The notes under the pieces: generated by a model
Database searches by the model: none
What the model was told of the DNA's origin: nothing
The model's input: the letters and a program-made list of their open reading frames with translations, nothing else
Source of the DNA: an uncultured Fibrobacter sp.
GTDB lineage: Bacteria > Fibrobacterota > Fibrobacteria > Fibrobacterales > Fibrobacteraceae
Assembly (NCBI GenBank): GCA_934700345.1
Contig: CAKUXP010000008.1
Coordinates: forward strand, 1 to 64,000
DNA length: 64,000 nt
Direction: 5' to 3'
Shown: piece by piece, positions 54,094 to 62,724 of the stretch
Numbering within the stretch: position 1 is the stretch's first letter
Layout: the number at the start of each line of letters is the position of its first letter
Program-made: the position numbers and the translations under genes

Positions 54094-55287
54094 CTAGATC
54101 GTGTCCATCCGTTCGACATCCTTGTCGTAGTCGATGCCTTCGATGTCAAAGCCGTTCGTCGCAAGGAAATCGTGGCGGTAACCTTCGATGTCTCCGAGCT
54201 CGGCGATGTTGTTTTCATTCACGATCGGCATATACTTGGCCACCTCGTCCTGGACCTTCGGGTCGAGTTCGAGTTCGTCGATGCGGATGCGGTGCTCGTC
54301 GTCGGTCGGCACAGGCTTTCCCGTGTAAAGGCGTTCCGCAAAAAGGCGTTCCATCTGTTCGATGCAGCCTTCGTGCGTGCCGTTCCGCTTCATAATCTTG
54401 AAGAGAATGGAGATGTAGAGCGGAATCAGCGGAATGACCGCCGAGGAACGCGTCACAAGCCCCTTGTTCACGGAGATGTACGCTTCGCCGTGGAGGGATT
54501 TCGAAAGTTCCGCGTCGAGTTCGCGAGCGGTCCGTTCGATGTCCTTCTTGGCCGCTCCGATAGTGCCGTCGCGGTAAATGGCATGGGTGTAGGTCGGTCC
54601 GATGTAGGAATAGGCAACCGTCTTGACGCCTTCGGCGAGAACGCCCGCTTCGGAAAGCTGGTGAATCCAGCGCGCCCAGTCTTCGCCGCCCATGACCTTT
54701 ACCGTCTGGCGCTTTTCCTCTTCGTTTGCGACTTCCGCGGTGATGATGGAGAACTTGCCCGTGACGACATCCATCGTCGCCCCGGAGAACGTCTTTTCGA
54801 GAGGCTTCAGCACGCTGCGATACTTTTCGCCCGTGACCGGATCGACACGGACCGCGCTTGCCACGCTGTAAATCACCAGATCGAACTTTCCAAACTGCTT
54901 GGAAGCTTCGATGACCTGCTTCCGCATTTCGTCGGAGAAGGCGTCGCCGTTGAACGTCACGCAGCCGAGTCCCTTGGCCTTTGCCGCCCGATCAAACGCC
55001 ATATTGTTGTACCAGCCCGGAGTTCCGCTCTTCGATTCGGTCCCTTCCCTTTCGAACGAAACGCCGATGGTATTCGCTCCGCATTCAAAAGCCGCCGCAA
55101 TTCGGCTTGCAAGCCCGTAGCCCGTGGAGCATCCCAGAACGAGAACGTTCTTCGGAGCGTTCGGAAGCTTGCCGCGCAAGGCCGCCTTCTTTTCCACGTA
55201 GGCGATTTGATGTTCGACGTCCTTGGCACATCCTTTCGGATGGGCGTTGATGCAGATGTTGCTACGGATGAGAGGCTTGATTATCAT
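54094..55287 (-). CDS. fabV: Enoyl-[ACP] reductase, FabV type
   Basis: FabV reduces trans-2-enoyl-ACP with NAD(P)H in the last step of each elongation cycle; this type is naturally tolerant of triclosan. The 397-residue protein (ATG 55287 with AAAGGA) has the dinucleotide-binding LGCSTGYGLASRIA and the catalytic Tyr-8 residues-Lys pair in YRDGTIGAAK. It follows fabF by 16 nt in a lipid gene group. Confidence 0.94.
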   Translation of the reverse strand: MIIKPLIRSNICINAHPKGCAKDVEHQIAYVEKKAALRGKLPNAPKNVLVLGCSTGYGLASRIAAAFECGANTIGVSFEREGTESKSGTPGWYNNMAFDRAAKAKGLGCVTFNGDAFSDEMRKQVIEASKQFGKFDLVIYSVASAVRVDPVTGEKYRSVLKPLEKTFSGATMDVVTGKFSIITAEVANEEEKRQTVKVMGGEDWARWIHQLSEAGVLAEGVKTVAYSYIGPTYTHAIYRDGTIGAAKKDIERTARELDAELSKSLHGEAYISVNKGLVTRSSAVIPLIPLYISILFKIMKRNGTHEGCIEQMERLFAERLYTGKPVPTDDEHRIRIDELELDPKVQDEVAKYMPIVNENNIAELGDIEGYRHDFLATNGFDIEGIDYDKDVERMDTI

Positions 55288-55303
55288 AGAGAATCCTTTG
55301 AAT

Positions 55304-56551
55304 TTAATCCTTGAATTTTTTGATGATGACGACACCGTTGTGTCCGCCGAATCCTAGGGACGCCGACGCAGCGCAATTGATATTTCCCGGAACGCCTTGG
55401 TTCGGAACGTAGTCTAGGTCACAAGTTTCGTCCGGGTTTTCCAGATTGATCGTCGCCGGGAAGAACGAGTCCCGGATGGCGAGCGTACTGATGATAGCTT
55501 CGATGGCGCCTGCTGCGCCGACGCAATGCCCGGTCATGCTCTTCGTGCTCGAGACCTTGATTTTGTAGGCATGTTCTCCGAGTGCTGCCTTGAGCATCGC
55601 CGTTTCGGTCGAATCGTTCAGGCGGGTGGAGGTTCCGTGCGCATTGTAGTAGTCGATCGTCTCCGGGGAAATTTCCGCATCGTCTATCGCCCTAAGCAGA
55701 GCCTTGGCGCAGGTCGCTCCGTCCGGACGCGGACTCGTGATGTGGTAAGCGTCCGCCGAAGCCCCGTAGCCGGCAAGTTCCGCGTAGATGCGCGCACCGC
55801 GAGCCTTGGCATGTTCGAGTTCTTCGAGTACGAGAATCGATCCGCCTTCGCCCATGACGAAGCCCGAACGGTCCCTGTCAAACGGGCGAGAAGCCTTTTC
55901 GGGAGCATCGTTGAACTTGTCCGTCAGAGCGTGCATTCCGGCAAAGCTCTTGATCGAAAACTCCGTGATGCCGCTTTCCGATCCGCCGGCAAGGCACACG
56001 TCCAAGCGACCCGAACGAATCGTGTCAAGAGCAAGCCCGAGCGCGTCCGTTCCCGAGGCGCAGGCTGTCGCGATGGTCCAGGCGGAACCTGTAATTCCCA
56101 GGGCGATGGAAACGTTCGCAGCGGCTTCGTTCGGAATCAGTTCCGGCATTGCGAGAGGCGAGGCCCGCCGTTTTCCGCTTTCCATATACTTGGAAAAAGA
56201 AGCATCGATAACATCCATCCCGGAAAGCCCGTTTCCGGCGACGATTCCCGTCCTGTCTCCGGCGAGAATTTCTTTCGAAAGCTTCGCATCGGAGACCGCT
56301 TCGTTTGCCGCGGCGAGCAGGAACTGGGAGAACCTGGCCATGCGCCGCGCTTCCTTCGGGTCGATTCCGTGATCTTCGGGAGCGAAGTTCTTGATTTCCG
56401 CGGCGATTTTCACCGGCGAAGAACCCGCATCGAACAAAGTAATCGGTCCCACTCCGCAAGCGCCTTCCCGGATGGATTTCCACAGTTCGGGCACCGAATT
56501 TCCAACCGGAGTGACCGCGCCCATGCCCGTGATAACAACTCGTCTTTTCAT
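55304..56551 (-). CDS. fabF: 3-oxoacyl-[ACP] synthase II
   Basis: KAS II condenses acyl-ACP with malonyl-ACP. The 415-residue thiolase-fold protein has the catalytic Cys in ATACASGTDALG and both His residues in NAHGTSTRLND and MTGHCVGAAG. The final glycine-rich block SLGFGGHNG is intact. It lies three bases after the acyl-CoA ligase gene and before fabV, so ligase, condensing enzyme and reductase would be co-expressed. Confidence 0.93.
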   Translation of the reverse strand: MKRRVVITGMGAVTPVGNSVPELWKSIREGACGVGPITLFDAGSSPVKIAAEIKNFAPEDHGIDPKEARRMARFSQFLLAAANEAVSDAKLSKEILAGDRTGIVAGNGLSGMDVIDASFSKYMESGKRRASPLAMPELIPNEAAANVSIALGITGSAWTIATACASGTDALGLALDTIRSGRLDVCLAGGSESGITEFSIKSFAGMHALTDKFNDAPEKASRPFDRDRSGFVMGEGGSILVLEELEHAKARGARIYAELAGYGASADAYHITSPRPDGATCAKALLRAIDDAEISPETIDYYNAHGTSTRLNDSTETAMLKAALGEHAYKIKVSSTKSMTGHCVGAAGAIEAIISTLAIRDSFFPATINLENPDETCDLDYVPNQGVPGNINCAASASLGFGGHNGVVIIKKFKD

Positions 56552-56554
56552 GGA

Positions 56555-58249
56555 TTATTTCGCCTTTTCGGAATCGCGTTTCTGTTGTTCCTGCTTGTCC
56601 TTTTCGCGGATCGCGACGCGGCGGATTTTTCCGCTGATCGTCTTCGGAAGTTCCAGGACAAAGTCGATGATGCGCGGGCTCTTGTAAGAAGCGGCAACCT
56701 TCTTCGTGAACAGCTGGATGTCCTTTGCGAGTTCCTTGGACGCCTCGTAGCCTTTCTGCAGAACGATCGTCGCCTTGATCGCCTGGCCGCGGGACGGATC
56801 TTCCACGCCGGTGACGGCGCATTCGAGAACCGCGGGATGCTTCAGCAAGACCTCTTCCACTTCGAACGGGCTTATCCGGTAACCGGAACTTTTAATCAGG
56901 TCGTCCGTCCGACCGATGAACCAGCAGTAGCCGTCCTTGTCCTTCCAAGCCGTATCGCCCGTGTGATAGACACCGCCTTCAAAGACCTTTTGCGTGCGCT
57001 CTTCGTCGCGGTAATAGCCGCCGAACATGCCGAAAGGCTTGCCACCATCGATGCGGATGATAATTTCGCCGACTTCTTCCGGGTCGCAGGTTGAGCCGTC
57101 CGACCGCACAATGTCTATCCGGTAGCCGGGAGAAGGCTTTCCCATCGAACCGGGCCGCGGTTCCATCCACGGGAAGTTTCCCTCGGTGAGCGTGAGTTCC
57201 GTCTGGCCGTAGCCTTCGTGCAGGCGGTGTCCGGTCTTTTCGAGCCAGCGGTTGTAGATATCGACATTCAAGGCTTCGCCTGCCGTGACGCAATACTTCA
57301 GGTTCGACAAATCGTATTTGGAAAGGTCATGTTGCAAAAGGTAGCGGTAAACCGTCGGCGGCGCACAGAACGTGGTAACCTTGAACTCCGCCATTTTTTC
57401 GAGAAGCTTGCCGGGGATGAACGTGTTCATGTCATAGCTGAACACCGCGGAGCCCGCAATCCACTGCCCGTAGATTTTTCCCCACAGAGCCTTGGCCCAG
57501 CCTGTTTCCGCCACGGTCAGATGGACTCCGCCGTCGATGACGTTTTGCCAATACTTCGCCGTCACGATGTGGCCCAGCGGATAGGTGAACGTATGCGCGA
57601 CCATCTTCGGATTGCTCGATGTTCCGCTCGTAAAGTAGATGACCATGATGTCGTCGTTCGTCGTCGCGGTTTCGCCTTCCGGACGCGGGAACTTCGGCGA
57701 GCAGATTTCGTAATCGTCATAGAAGGAGATCCAGCCCTGGCGCGGCTGCCCGATAGTCACCAGCTTTTCGACCGACGGGGACTTGGCGCGAGCCGTTTCG
57801 ATTTCCTTCTGGAGAGCCGGGTCGTCGTATGTTACGACCATCTTGATGTCCGCAGCGTGGAAGCGGTATTCCAGGTCCTCGGACGTGAGCATGTTTGTCG
57901 CGGGGACGGCAATCGCCCCGATGCGGTGAAGCGCGAGAAGGAAGAACCAGAACTCGTAGCGGCGGCGGAGCATCAGCTGGACGCGGTCTCCCTTCTGGAT
58001 GCCCTGTTCCACGAGGAAGTTCGCCGTACGGTTCGATGCAACGGAGATGTCCTTGAACGTAAACACGTGCCGTTCGTCGTTGTCGTCGCACCAGACAAGC
58101 GCGATTTTTTTCGGATCGTTCTGCGCATAGTCGTCCACGACATCGTAGGCAAAGTTGAAATTGTCGGGAATGTGAATTTTGAAGTTCGCGTATAGATCTT
58201 CGTAGGAATCGTAATCCACACGATCGATGAATTTTTGAAGCAGAGACAT
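56555..58249 (-). CDS. AMP-forming acyl-CoA synthetase
   Basis: The 564-residue ANL-superfamily enzyme activates a carboxylic acid as an acyl-adenylate and transfers it to CoA. Motifs in order: YFTSGTSSNPKM (P-loop), GYGQTE, YHTGDTAWKDKDGY, GRTDDLIKSSGYRISPFE and KTISGKIRR with the catalytic Lys. The sequence is close to medium-chain acyl-CoA synthetases. Start ATG 58249 has GAGGT upstream. Its place next to fabF and fabV suggests it feeds external short or branched acids into lipid synthesis. Confidence 0.88.
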   Translation of the reverse strand: MSLLQKFIDRVDYDSYEDLYANFKIHIPDNFNFAYDVVDDYAQNDPKKIALVWCDDNDERHVFTFKDISVASNRTANFLVEQGIQKGDRVQLMLRRRYEFWFFLLALHRIGAIAVPATNMLTSEDLEYRFHAADIKMVVTYDDPALQKEIETARAKSPSVEKLVTIGQPRQGWISFYDDYEICSPKFPRPEGETATTNDDIMVIYFTSGTSSNPKMVAHTFTYPLGHIVTAKYWQNVIDGGVHLTVAETGWAKALWGKIYGQWIAGSAVFSYDMNTFIPGKLLEKMAEFKVTTFCAPPTVYRYLLQHDLSKYDLSNLKYCVTAGEALNVDIYNRWLEKTGHRLHEGYGQTELTLTEGNFPWMEPRPGSMGKPSPGYRIDIVRSDGSTCDPEEVGEIIIRIDGGKPFGMFGGYYRDEERTQKVFEGGVYHTGDTAWKDKDGYCWFIGRTDDLIKSSGYRISPFEVEEVLLKHPAVLECAVTGVEDPSRGQAIKATIVLQKGYEASKELAKDIQLFTKKVAASYKSPRIIDFVLELPKTISGKIRRVAIREKDKQEQQKRDSEKAK

Positions 58250-58278
58250 AAAAGACCTCAATCAATTTTCCGCGAAAC

Positions 58279-59103
58279 TTACAGGTCGCGGTAGAAGATT
58301 TTTTCCCGCTTAGACAGCGCATAGCGGATAAGGTTCAAAATGCGATGTTCCCCGATCGTGGTAAAGTCCGCATTGTGAATCGTGAGACGCGGCGTTCCGA
58401 GAGGCGCCTGAATCGTGAGGCACGCCGAAGTCTGCGCAACGCCGAGCGAAATCTCCGGAAGCCCGGCAAAGCTGATGCCGAACGAAAGGAACTTTTCCAC
58501 ATCGTCCTTCTTTGAAGGTTCGGACTCGATTTCGTTTTCGTCGAGCGAAACGACCAGGTCGTGCTTCTTGAAGATGGACGTTCTGTCTTCGTAGGTGTTG
58601 AACTTTGCGAGAACCTGTTCCTTCAGGAAGTTGTTGTCATACCAGGCCGGCGGAACGAATCCGACGGGGAGCGAATCCTGCCCGAGACCGCGCCATAAAG
58701 CAATCGAACGGTCGAGCAGAGCCTGGGATTCCTGTTCGGAGAGGCCCGCAAATTCCGCCACGTTTCCCGAAAGCATCAGGGCGCTCTTGCCAAAGACCGA
58801 GCGTTCCTTCCCGAGGTTTGCAAAATGACGTGCGCCGTGGAGCAAAAGCTCGTGACCGTCTTTCCGAACCTTTTCAATCGCCTCCGAAAAGCGTTCGCGT
58901 TCGTCTTCAGTAGCGGCTCCGACGGAAGGAACGACCGCGACAGAAATGGGCGACGCCGTCACCGCGGAAATCTTGTCAATCTGGACCAGCGCCTTCTCAA
59001 AATTCTTGATGTTAAAATCGTGGTAACAGAGGATGAATCTCTTGCCTTTAAAATTTTCCGCCTCGGCGGCGGAAATGTCGGCGATGTCCTTGTTGAGTTC
59101 CAT
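58279..59103 (-). CDS. DUF2334-like polysaccharide deacetylase-fold protein
   Basis: The 274-residue protein resembles the DUF2334 branch of the NodB-type barrel. It has FILCYHDFN at the first strand, GHELLLHGARHF with the His pair, GFVPPAWYDN, and an acidic segment in the middle. The usual metal-binding Asp-Asp pair is replaced by HDF near residue 29, so activity is uncertain. No signal peptide is present. It lies between the acyl-ACP thioesterase and the acyl-CoA synthetase genes, so a role in lipid or glycolipid trimming is possible. Confidence 0.7.
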   Translation of the reverse strand: MELNKDIADISAAEAENFKGKRFILCYHDFNIKNFEKALVQIDKISAVTASPISVAVVPSVGAATEDERERFSEAIEKVRKDGHELLLHGARHFANLGKERSVFGKSALMLSGNVAEFAGLSEQESQALLDRSIALWRGLGQDSLPVGFVPPAWYDNNFLKEQVLAKFNTYEDRTSIFKKHDLVVSLDENEIESEPSKKDDVEKFLSFGISFAGLPEISLGVAQTSACLTIQAPLGTPRLTIHNADFTTIGEHRILNLIRYALSKREKIFYRDL

Positions 59104-59157
59104 TCAAAATTCTCCTATGATTAATCTTAAAATAGAAAAAGCCGCGGCGACTTGCCG

Positions 59158-59922
59158 TCAAAGAACAAGTTCGCTCGCAAAAGCCACTTCACCCTTTTTC
59201 TTTCCGACGACGACATGCCGATTTTCGCCTGTTTTCGCCAAATAGATTTCGACTGTTTCACCGAGCAGCAACTCTTTCGAATAATTTATGCGAAATTCAA
59301 TTAACGGACGTTCAGCAAGTTCCGCCGGCAGGGAATTTACGATAAAGGCTCCGTAAAAGGCATTGTCCGTGTGATTGTTTCCGTCGAGATGCGAACGCAT
59401 GATTTTCTCTTCGCCGATTTTTTCGAGCGCATCCGGCACGAGAATCTTCCCGCAGGAAAGCCCGTCCGAGTCAAACGGCACCGTGTTCAATTTTCGAAAC
59501 GGAAGAATCGCCTTGACCGGGAGGATTTTCCGAGTGCGGAAATCGGTGAGAAGCCACTTGGAAAGCCCCGACACCAGAAGTTCCCCGCGTTCGCTCTTGA
59601 CTTTGTAATCGCGCACAAACTGCCACGATTCCGCCTTCCATTCGGTCGTCACCCATTCGACGCGTTCGTTGATCTTCGGCATCCGATGGAAGCGAAAGGC
59701 CGACCGCGCAAGGACCCGCGCAAAGCCGTGCTCCACGAGAAAAGGCATCGACGTCCCGCGATGGAAAATGTCCTCCGAGGAAATGTCCGTCGTCTTGCGC
59801 AAGAAATCGAACAGGCTGAGCGTTCCGTCCGGACCGCATTCCGTATAGGCCACGCGGCTTTCGATATGAAAGGTAAAGCCGTCGTCATCGTAACGGCGGG
59901 AAAATGTTTCGCAAAAAGGCAT
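59158..59922 (-). CDS. Acyl-ACP thioesterase
   Basis: The 254-residue double-hotdog protein matches bacterial relatives of plant FatA/FatB. The N-terminal hotdog has YTECGPDGTLSLFDFLRKTTD and WQFVRDYKV, and the C-terminal one has the active-site segment SHLDGNNHTDNAFYGAF with Asn and His. It releases free fatty acid from acyl-ACP. Its 5' end and promoter region are duplicated 1.37 kb downstream (61208-61397). It begins the leftward lipid gene group. Confidence 0.85.
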   Translation of the reverse strand: MPFCETFSRRYDDDGFTFHIESRVAYTECGPDGTLSLFDFLRKTTDISSEDIFHRGTSMPFLVEHGFARVLARSAFRFHRMPKINERVEWVTTEWKAESWQFVRDYKVKSERGELLVSGLSKWLLTDFRTRKILPVKAILPFRKLNTVPFDSDGLSCGKILVPDALEKIGEEKIMRSHLDGNNHTDNAFYGAFIVNSLPAELAERPLIEFRINYSKELLLGETVEIYLAKTGENRHVVVGKKKGEVAFASELVL

Positions 59923-60024
59923 AAGGGAAATCTAGAAAATCCGAATTTCCATAATGGAGACTTTAAAAAGACGATTTTTTTCCAAAATCCCTTGACAGAG
60001 CTTTTTTTTTACTTACATATAAGA
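59834..60024. repeat. Direct repeat, copy 1 (thioesterase 5' end plus divergent promoter)
   Basis: 191 bp matching 61208-61397. From about 59871 to 60024 the two copies are identical except for one T in a T-run. In the first 37 bp there are six substitutions; where they fall in the thioesterase coding strand, most are synonymous and two give conservative changes (Ile/Val, Ala/Ser). The repeat contains the thioesterase start codon and a plus-strand TTGACA promoter. Confidence 0.9.
59992..60023 (+). promoter_or_regulatory. TTGACA promoter in repeat copy 1
   Basis: TTGACA (59992-59997), a T-rich spacer, then TACATATAAG (60014-60023) giving a -10 box of either TACATA (16 bp) or TATAAG (20 bp). 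It points to the 60-residue protein gene. The same promoter in copy 2 (TTGACA at 61366-61371) points to the frameshifted lipoprotein gene. Confidence 0.6.
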
Positions 60025-60079
60025 CAGTTGCCTGTTTGGGCGACTGAAAACAACGAGCTATGCTCAAAGGAAAATACTT

Positions 60080-60262
60080 ATGATCGGAAGCGCACTTCAA
60101 AAAGGTTCCACCGTCTATGTTTATAACGAAAAAGGACAAATACTATACACGAAATCAGGCGAACTTGCCGGCTATACAGGCTCAAGCGTCTCGATTAAAA
60201 ACGGCAGAACCCTTTACACATACAATGAAAAGGGACAAATGCAATACACAAAATCCGTGTAA
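60080..60262 (+). CDS. Small two-repeat protein, 60 residues
   Basis: The product contains two copies of a short beta unit: VYVYNEKGQILYTKS (12-26) and LYTYNEKGQMQYTKS (45-59), joined by GELAGYTGSSVSIKNG. AAAGGA precedes the ATG at 60080, and the promoter in repeat copy 1 reads into it. No signal peptide is visible. Small proteins with such YxYNEKGQ repeats occur in several bacteria as I recall, but without a known function. It may be an accessory gene carried with the toxin-antitoxin pair. Confidence 0.7.
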   Translation: MIGSALQKGSTVYVYNEKGQILYTKSGELAGYTGSSVSIKNGRTLYTYNEKGQMQYTKSV

Positions 60263-60449
60263 CAATTTCTAACGGTCGCCTCTAGACAAGTTCAACCCAA
60301 TGAGAACTTTTTAGGGGCGCTTTTAAGAATCACAACCATAAAAGCAAAAAAAAGATTTTTAAAACAAGAACAAGCCAGAAGCCCTAGGTTATAGACTTCA
60401 CAAACCATCTTGATTTTTAGTCGCCCTCGACCAGTAACCAATAAAACGC

Positions 60450-60878
60450 TTACTCTTCGAACCAATTCTCTATTTTTAGCGGAGAGACTTTTGCGATAGG
60501 TTCGAAATCTTTTGCATTCCGCGTCACAAGGATTAAATCGTTCGCCAAGGCTGTCGCTGCAATCTGAGAGTCGCATATCGGTCTTGGTTGCCCAACCTTG
60601 TTGCATTTGGCAACCACTTCGGCATAATACGCCGCCGCTGTCGCATCATACGGAATGACATCAAATTTCTGCTTTACGATTTCGACATAATCCTTCAATC
60701 TGTTTTTTCGAGAGCCGTCTGGCATGAGTTCAACACCGAAAAGCGCCTCTTGCAAAGTTATTGCCGAGATCGCGCATAATGGCTCAAATCTTTGTATGTT
60801 TGTCAAAACGTCAGCGTTTGGTTGGGGCTTAGAAAGTTCGGAAATAAGATTGGAATCCAGCAAGAATCTTTTATCCAT
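60450..60878 (-). CDS. VapC-type PIN-domain toxin
   Basis: The 142-residue PIN-domain ribonuclease has the acidic metal site in expected places: D8 (FLLDSNLISEL), E44 (TLQEALFG), D103 (PICDSQIAATA) and D124 in VTRNAKDF. VapC toxins cleave tRNA or rRNA and slow growth when the antitoxin is degraded. Its ATG lies one base after the antitoxin stop. The pair sits between two copies of a direct repeat. Confidence 0.87.
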   Translation of the reverse strand: MDKRFLLDSNLISELSKPQPNADVLTNIQRFEPLCAISAITLQEALFGVELMPDGSRKNRLKDYVEIVKQKFDVIPYDATAAAYYAEVVAKCNKVGQPRPICDSQIAATALANDLILVTRNAKDFEPIAKVSPLKIENWFEE

Positions 60879-60879
60879 C

Positions 60880-61152
60880 TTACCCCCAAATGTTAGTCTT
60901 GTTCGCCTCGGGATATTCTACAACGCGCCCGGCTTCAAGGTCTTTGGAAAAATCGTCATCCGGCGAACATCCTTGACGCCAGCTTTTTAGTGCATCGAGA
61001 AACGATTCTTTATGACCGAGAGTCTTGTTCATTTCGCGTTCAATATTTCCAAATTTCATTTTCAACTTCAGGTAGAGAACAAACTTCTCCACCTGCGAGA
61101 TATACTCGCTAGGCAGGGCTCGAATTTCTTTATTCAAAGCATCCGTAGTCAT
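60880..61152 (-). CDS. VapB-like antitoxin
   Basis: The 90-residue protein starts MTTDALNKEIRALP, a pattern seen in DUF2281-like antitoxins paired with PIN toxins, and ends with an acidic, Trp-containing tail suited to bind the toxin (PDDDFSKDLEAGRVVEYPE). A helical segment (VEKFVLYLKLKMKFGN) lies in the middle. GAGGAC precedes the ATG. It has its own promoter and would repress it together with the toxin. Confidence 0.72.
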   Translation of the reverse strand: MTTDALNKEIRALPSEYISQVEKFVLYLKLKMKFGNIEREMNKTLGHKESFLDALKSWRQGCSPDDDFSKDLEAGRVVEYPEANKTNIWG

Positions 61153-61173
61153 GATTTTGTCCTCTTTTCTAAC

Positions 61174-61201
61174 AATATATCTTTTTTGAAGAAAAAAGCA
61201 A
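61174..61201 (-). promoter_or_regulatory. Promoter of the toxin-antitoxin operon
   Basis: On the minus strand TTGCTT (61196-61201) is 16 bp from TATATT (61174-61179). The antitoxin start is 22 nt downstream. The -35 box ends six bases before the edge of repeat copy 2, so the toxin-antitoxin unit with its promoter fills the interval between the repeats. Confidence 0.65.
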
Positions 61202-61203
61202 AT

Positions 61204-61296
61204 CTAGCCGCATTCCGTGTAGGACACGCGACTTTCTACGTGAAAGGTAAAGCCGTCGTCATCGTAACGGCGGGAAAATGTTTCGCAAAAAGGCAT
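61204..61296 (-). pseudogene. 5' fragment of an acyl-ACP thioesterase gene
   Basis: The minus-strand frame starts at the ATG copied from the thioesterase gene and matches its first 30 codons, ending at a TAG exactly where similarity stops. The encoded peptide differs from the intact gene by Ile/Val and Ala/Ser changes. The fragment is too short to be functional and marks the recombination junction of repeat copy 2. Confidence 0.75.
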
Positions 61297-61397
61297 AAGG
61301 GAAATCTAGAAAATCCGAATTTCCATAATGGAGACTTTAAAAAGACGATTTTTTTCCAAAATCCCTTGACAGAGCTTTTTTTTACTTACATATAAGA
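61208..61397. repeat. Direct repeat, copy 2
   Basis: 190 bp in the same orientation as 59834-60024, offset by 1374 bp. It contains the thioesterase 5' fragment and the TTGACA promoter at 61366-61371, which now drives the lipoprotein gene at 61445. Sequence beyond 61397 differs fully from copy 1. Confidence 0.9.
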
Positions 61398-61444
61398 AAG
61401 CTATCCATTCGGATGGTAAAAAAAATCAAAGGAAGTCGCCTAAA

Positions 61445-62679
61445 ATGAAAAGCAAGATTTTTCTAACTTTTATGATGACTTACATTTTCCTTGGTTGCGG
61501 TAATGAAGGAAACCCTGCGAATTCTTCCGTTACAAAGAGAATCAAACTCCCTTGCAATTCGGATGGAGTATGTTATTTACCGCCTTTGCCGACAGAGTAT
61601 GAAGGAAACTTGATTTACTGTGCTTATGGGGGGCTCCTACTTTAGTATGCGCAAGAGCATATGATTTATTCGCCGACTCTTTATTAAGCATCCCAAAGTA
61701 TTTTGAATCCTACAAAAACAAGTGCATAAGCTCATTTGACGAAACCTATCAACAAAGCAACTCTATCGGCTCTTACTGTAAAAAACTTTGCAATCTAGCA
61801 AATAATATATACTCCTTTTGTTTCCTTGAAGAAAAAGACTCTGCAAAGACAAGTCTTAAAGAAGCTTGCAATAATTTCATCGATCTGGAGTATTGCAAGA
61901 AGTCCCCCGACATATATTACCCCGGCACTTGCCTTGCATGCTTAACCCTAGACAGTTTGAACGACTATAGCCTAAAAAATCAAGTAACATTTGACTGGCT
62001 CTATGATTCTCGGGACGGGCATACTTACCAAACAATCACTTATAAAGGGCTAAATTGGATGGCGGAAAACCTAAACTACGCCTATCTCCAACCAACCGCA
62101 GATCTGGATTCAAGCAGTTTCTGTTATGACGACGAACCGAAAAACTGTGACAAATATGGACGCTTGTATTTAATGAGCGCCGCTCTGGACAGTGCCGGCC
62201 TTTTTACAAGAGACGCCGCGGGATGCGGAGAAAGGATTCTTTGTTCTTCGGTTTATCTTCCTATACACGGCGTTTGTCCCGCTGGATGGCGTTTACCAAG
62301 CGAATCGGATCTTGAGAAAATCGCATTTCTTGATCTAAGGCGTCACGAGGAATGGCTTGATTACACCCAAAATTTCCGAACAATGGAGCTTCCGTTCGGA
62401 GCGCTTCCTGCGGGAATTCGCGTTTCCTTGTATAATCCCCAAAAAGCTAGAGGCCAATCTGTTTATGCCGGCAAAGGATACTATACCGGTTTTTGGATTG
62501 CGGGCTTTGTAAACGAAGCATCCGTTGTAAACGGTGGATATCTCGCGCCATTTGTTACAACAGAATGGTCTTACGATTCCTACAAATTTGGTCGTGAGCC
62601 GGGTTTTATCCCTCAACTTCATAATAGAGAAGATCCTGTACATGAAGGAGCATATTCGATTCGTTGTATAAAAGATTGA
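61445..62679 (+). pseudogene. Fibrobacter major-paralogous-domain lipoprotein, frameshifted at a G6 tract
   Basis: The first frame (61445-61645) has a lipoprotein signal ending FLGCGNEG. At 61628-61633 a run of six G leads into a stop. One extra G would join it to an open frame that continues unbroken to 62679: APTLVCARAYDLFADS, a Cys-rich segment, then the Fibrobacter-type domain with YKGLNWMAENLNYAY, GVCPAGWRLPSESDLEKI and AYSIRCIKD. The intact protein would be about 411 residues. A downstream TTG at 61957 is not a convincing separate start. The break may be decay, a phase-variable switch or a sequencing error in the homopolymer. Confidence 0.8.
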
Positions 62680-62724
62680 ATTTAAACCAGATAAAACTAC
62701 ATTCATTGAAATTATCCATGAATC

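Noticed and set aside
61957..62679. A separate 240-residue gene starting at TTG 61957
   Set aside because: The same frame is open for about 320 bases upstream and encodes plausible Cys-rich sequence that joins the lipoprotein signal after a one-base shift, so this is one broken gene.
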